A DNA stretch of 16,256 nt from Muribaculaceae bacterium (GTDB lineage Bacteria; Bacteroidota; Bacteroidia; Bacteroidales; Muribaculaceae). A program made the translations under genes and the position numbers. Below, in pieces: positions 14,021 through 16,256 of this stretch. Within the stretch, counting starts at the first letter, position 1, and the number at the start of each line of letters is the position of its first letter. Location: positions 1 to 16,256 of the forward strand of contig JAFYCU010000083.1 of NCBI GenBank assembly GCA_017545095.1, given 5' to 3'. The notes under the pieces are model-generated. The model was given only the letters and a program-made list of their open reading frames with translations, was not told the DNA's origin and searched no databases.

Positions 14021-14848
14021 ATGATGAGTAAGAAAACAAAATTAAAAATCGGAGAGTTCTCACGGTTGATGCAGGTCACTGTAAAGACTTTGCGTCACTA
14101 CGAGCAGAAGGAATTACTCCTGCCTAACGAGGTGGACGAGTGGACGGGATACCGATACTACAGCATCGACCAAATGCAACGTCTGAACACCATCCGCGAT
14201 CTACAACGGCTCGGATTCACGCTGGACGAGATCAAGGAACTGTACGATGACGATTCGCACACCCCCAGCCTCCGCCAACTTGACGAGAAAATCAAGGACA
14301 CGGAAGCGCAGTTGCAACAACTGATAGCCCGTCGTGAACGACTGCTGGACTGGAGAGACTCTCGCAAAGAAATGAAGACAATGGAAAAATTCAGCATTCA
14401 GTCTTTGCCAGAAATCATTGTGGCAAGTCATCGTGAAGTCATCCCCAATTACGCTGCCATCGGTCCCATGTGCGTGGAGAAAATCGCACCTGAGATGCAA
14501 CGCCTCGGTTGCAAGTGCCCGCCTCCGGGCTACTGCTTCACCATCGAGCACAACACCGAGTACAAACCTACTGACATTGACATCGAGTATTGTGAACAGG
14601 TCGAGGAAATGGGCACCAGCAGCGACATCATCCAGTTTAAACGTCTTCCGGCAATACCCAAGGCGCTCTGCATGAAGCATATCGGTCCCTATGAGCGTTT
14701 CTATGAGTCATACACCGATGTCTTCCGCTATATGGAGGAGCAGGGTTACAAGATGGTCGGTCATCCTCGCACCTGTTACGTTGATGGAGCTTGGAACCAG
14801 GAGGATCCCGAGAAATGGTTGTCCATTATCCAAATCCCGATAGAATAA
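14021..14848 (+). CDS. MerR-family transcription regulator with GyrI-like effector domain
   Basis: A 275-residue regulator. Residues 8-75 form the MerR winged helix-turn-helix: LKIGEFSRLMQVTVKTLRHY (8-27), then LLLP, GYRYYS (43-48) and QRLGFTLDEIKEL (62-74). Residues about 83-115 are a charged dimerisation coiled coil. Residues about 123-275 resemble the GyrI-like/BmrR-type small-molecule-binding domain (FSIQSLPEIIVASHREV, IGPYERFYESY near 217-227, CYVDGAWN). This architecture is usual for regulators that sense hydrophobic compounds and switch on efflux genes. No efflux or other target gene lies beside it, so its target is unknown, unless it was lost with the IS-damaged DNA downstream. Two ATGs (14021, 14024) are possible starts differing by one residue. 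Confidence 0.88.
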   Translation: MMSKKTKLKIGEFSRLMQVTVKTLRHYEQKELLLPNEVDEWTGYRYYSIDQMQRLNTIRDLQRLGFTLDEIKELYDDDSHTPSLRQLDEKIKDTEAQLQQLIARRERLLDWRDSRKEMKTMEKFSIQSLPEIIVASHREVIPNYAAIGPMCVEKIAPEMQRLGCKCPPPGYCFTIEHNTEYKPTDIDIEYCEQVEEMGTSSDIIQFKRLPAIPKALCMKHIGPYERFYESYTDVFRYMEEQGYKMVGHPRTCYVDGAWNQEDPEKWLSIIQIPIE

Positions 14849-14857
14849 TCACGGATT

Positions 14858-14913
14858 GTGACACTCGCTTATGAGGTGGGCGAGCCCTTTGAGTTTCAAG
14901 CACTGGCCGGCGG
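14858..14913 (+). pseudogene. Short coding fragment resembling the N-terminal part of the AlbA_2 protein
   Basis: Just after the MerR stop, an open stretch reads VTLAYEVGEPFEFQALAG before running into the IS30 end. The core LAYEVGEPFEF resembles LLYKVGETYEF in the 1103-residue protein (its residues 76-86), with identical or similar codons at most positions. It is far too short to be a gene and has no start of its own. It is probably the remains of a related gene cut by the IS element. Chance similarity over eleven residues cannot be excluded. Confidence 0.35.
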
Positions 14914-14915
14914 AT

Positions 14916-14982
14916 TCCAGTTTGAAGTGCGAAAATAGTCATAATCTTCGATAAAAGGCTGATTTTGGTGATTCAAACTGGA
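14916..14982. repeat. Inverted repeat at the left end of the IS30 remnant
   Basis: TCCAGTTTGAA (14916-14926) and TTCAAACTGGA (14972-14982) are perfect reverse complements separated by 45 bases. They span the 3' end of the transposase frame. They may mark the element end plus a subterminal copy, or an RNA hairpin. Confidence 0.6.
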
Positions 14983-15553
14983 GTTTTTTTCTTGGCCTTC
15001 GGTTGATTTTGAACTGCACTTTCTGAATCTCATTGTCGGGCACTTGGTTGAAGTCCAGTCCTTTAGGCAGGTATTGCCGTATGAGTCCGTTGGCGTTTTC
15101 AATGGCGCCTTTCTCCCAAGAGCTGTACGGGTGCGCAAAGAACACCTGCGTGTCCAGCCACCTCTCGATGTACTTGAAATCTGCGAACTCGCTGCCGTTG
15201 TCTGTTGTGATGGTAAGCACGCTGTCCTTGTAGGGCAGCAGCAGCGAGACGACCGTGCGCGCCAACGCCTTGGCGTTCTTGCCCTTGTCCAGCCGCTTGA
15301 CGATCAGGAAATTGGTGCTCCTCTCCGTAAGGGTCAACAGGACACTTTTGCCCTGACGTCCTAAAACGCAGTCCATCTCCCAGTCTCCGAAGCGACTGCC
15401 GTCAGCCATTTCGGGCCTGAGGTCAATCATCTTCCGGTCCCTGATGGCCGTGTAGCGCCGCGACACCTGTCTGCGCACGTGCCTGAGGGCGTGGCGGCAG
15501 TGCTTCCAAAGCGTTCCGCCCAGGCTCCGGTCGAAACGGATGTAGGAGTATAT
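14939..15553 (-). pseudogene. IS30-family transposase, 5'-truncated
   Basis: This is the C-terminal 204 codons of a DDE transposase of the IS30 family. Counted from a GTG at 15478, the catalytic residues are present: Asp36 in GDWEMDCV, Asp93 in TTDNGSEF and Glu127 in WEKGAIENANG, with 33 residues between the last two as expected for DD(33)E. The frame continues upstream of that GTG through IYSYIRFDRSLGGTLWKHC, a typical IS30 sequence, showing that the GTG is not a real start. Everything before that, including the N-terminal helix-turn-helix, is lost at about 15553. The usual family length is over 300 residues, so this copy cannot be active. Confidence 0.85.
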
Positions 15554-15587
15554 GGTCCCCGAAAGTTGGACAACAGCTTTCGGGGAC
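15554..15587. repeat. 11-bp inverted repeat at the IS30 breakpoint, possible IS3-like end
   Basis: GTCCCCGAAAG (15555-15565) and CTTTCGGGGAC (15577-15587) form a perfect 11-bp stem with an 11-base loop. It begins exactly where IS30 homology stops. The string GTCCCCGAAAGTTGGACA resembles the terminal sequence of many IS3-family elements (of the TGACCCCCAAAAGTTGGACA type). No T run follows on either strand, so a terminator is less convincing. No IS3 transposase is present. Confidence 0.45.
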
Positions 15588-15616
15588 TCAGCTCTTTAGG
15601 CTCGGCAACCGCAGGC

Positions 15617-16256
15617 TTATTGGAAAGCGTTCTCGCTCAGGCCCTTGCCATCGAGGGCGAGATCCTTCATATAGGCCGGGACGGGCTTGCCTAAGTATTT
15701 GTCCACATAGAGCTTGGCCAGATACTGGCCGAGCATGAAGCCGTGGCCACGCAATCCGGTGAGCAATCCCACCTCGGGGTCGACGATGTAGCGCGGCTCG
15801 ATGTAGTAGCCGGCCCACACGGCGTGGAAGCCCACCGAAGCCAGGTTTGGAATCCACTGCGCAAACATCTCGCTCACCACCTTGAGGAATGCCTCACTGT
15901 TGTACTTTAGGTTCTGGCGAGCCTCGTAGGGGTCGCAGTCGGGCGACGCGCAACCGATAATTTGGCCGGTGTGCAGGAACTGCTGACCATAGACGGCGTT
16001 GAACCCCTTGTAGTGACGGCGGTCGATAATCATGTCGAGCGAGTCGCCGTTCACGCCCATGTTGGGCAACCGGCGGGTGATGAACGCCTGGTGCTTGACA
16101 GGATAGAGCTGAGTGTCGATGCCGAGCATGTCGGTGAACTTCTCGGTGCCCCACCCCATGGCGTTCACGAAGTGGTCGCAGGTGAATTCTACATAGTGCT
16201 TGTCGTGGCGACGCACGAGCACGCGGAATTTGTCGCCCACGCGCTCCACATGCAGC
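15617..16256 (-). CDS. FAD-dependent oxidoreductase of the DAO family (partial, C-terminal part)
   Basis: This is the last 212 codons of a gene whose start lies beyond the right edge; the frame runs open to 16255, and upstream residues LHVERVGDKFRVLVRR continue it. The sequence reads as the C-terminal half of a DAO-type flavoprotein: FVNAMGWGTEKFTDMLG (FAD-proximal strand), LYPVKHQAFITRRLP, a substrate-domain section with HTGQIIGCASPD, and the closing GLLTGLRGHGFMLGQYLAKL, which fits the C-terminal FAD-contacting GHG segment of this family. It would oxidise an amine, amino acid or hydroxy acid; the substrate cannot be told. The N-terminal Rossmann GxGxxG motif would lie outside the window. 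The stop at 15617-15619 is only 30 bases from the hairpin at the IS remnant, so the IS landed just downstream of the gene without damaging it. Confidence 0.8.
   Translation of the reverse strand, partial: LHVERVGDKFRVLVRRHDKHYVEFTCDHFVNAMGWGTEKFTDMLGIDTQLYPVKHQAFITRRLPNMGVNGDSLDMIIDRRHYKGFNAVYGQQFLHTGQIIGCASPDCDPYEARQNLKYNSEAFLKVVSEMFAQWIPNLASVGFHAVWAGYYIEPRYIVDPEVGLLTGLRGHGFMLGQYLAKLYVDKYLGKPVPAYMKDLALDGKGLSENAFQ

Larger units (their letters stand above)
14914..15553 (-). mobile_element. Truncated IS30-family insertion sequence
   Basis: The stretch carries the 3' two-thirds of an IS30-type transposase and a plausible outer end at about 14914-14926 (attccagtttgaa). Its other end is missing: recognisable transposase sequence stops at 15553, where a different inverted repeat begins. 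The left boundary is inferred from the inverted repeat there, not from a target duplication. Confidence 0.65.

Noticed and set aside
15044..15364. Plus-strand frames across the IS30 transposase
   Set aside because: The DDE motifs are on the minus strand; these frames are shadows.
1..16256. A multi-gene defence or toxin-antitoxin operon
   Set aside because: The AlbA_2, ATPase-CYTH and ATPase/nuclease genes are on different strands with separate promoters and terminators, so I cannot support a shared operon.

Overview
The window looks like chromosome of a moderately GC-rich member of the Bacteroidales (Muribaculaceae or Prevotellaceae-like; genus not determinable by eye). The evidence is Bacteroidetes-type promoters (TTTG, 19-20 bases, TAnnTTTG) ahead of several genes, an AAA-ATPase-like/PD-(D/E)XK family typical of gut Bacteroidales, a C10 protease with a C-terminal dockerin-like tail, a two-gene 2-oxoacid:ferredoxin oxidoreductase, and an IS30-family remnant.

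Layout, left to right. (1) 1-2142, minus strand: two tandem, almost identical AAA-ATPase-like/PD-(D/E)XK genes, the downstream one cut by the window edge. The complete copy has a long leader with a 90-base tandem repeat and a good promoter at 2112-2142. (2) 2310-3101, plus: a lipoprotein of the alpha/beta-hydrolase fold, ending at a perfect 18-bp hairpin terminator shared with the convergent kor genes. (3) 3217-6273, minus: korB and korA, the catalytic subunits of a 2-oxoacid:ferredoxin oxidoreductase, with a promoter at 6314-6345. (4) 6669-8705, plus: a secreted C10 (streptopain-like) cysteine protease with propeptide, two repeated beta-sandwich domains and a dockerin-like tail. (5) 8845-12156, plus: a 1103-residue protein with several probable OB/S1-like segments and a C-terminal Schlafen-type AlbA_2 domain, the most unusual gene here. 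(6) 12222-13331, minus: a P-loop ATPase fused to a CYTH domain. (7) 13511-13592: tRNA-Leu(TAG) with its own promoter and terminator. (8) 13593-15587: an accessory-looking stretch with decayed sequence, a MerR-type regulator with a GyrI-like domain, a short fragment resembling the N-terminal part of the 1103-residue protein, and a truncated IS30 element abutting what may be an IS3-like end. (9) 15617 to the right edge, minus: C-terminal part of a DAO-family FAD-dependent oxidoreductase.

Most genes are independent units with their own promoters. The only apparent operons are the tandem ATPase/nuclease pair and korA-korB. I see no multi-gene defence operon and no CRISPR array. The best candidates for little-described biology are the AlbA_2 protein, the ATPase/nuclease pair with its repeat leader, and the ATPase-CYTH fusion. 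All assignments rest on reading motifs by eye; no database search was run.
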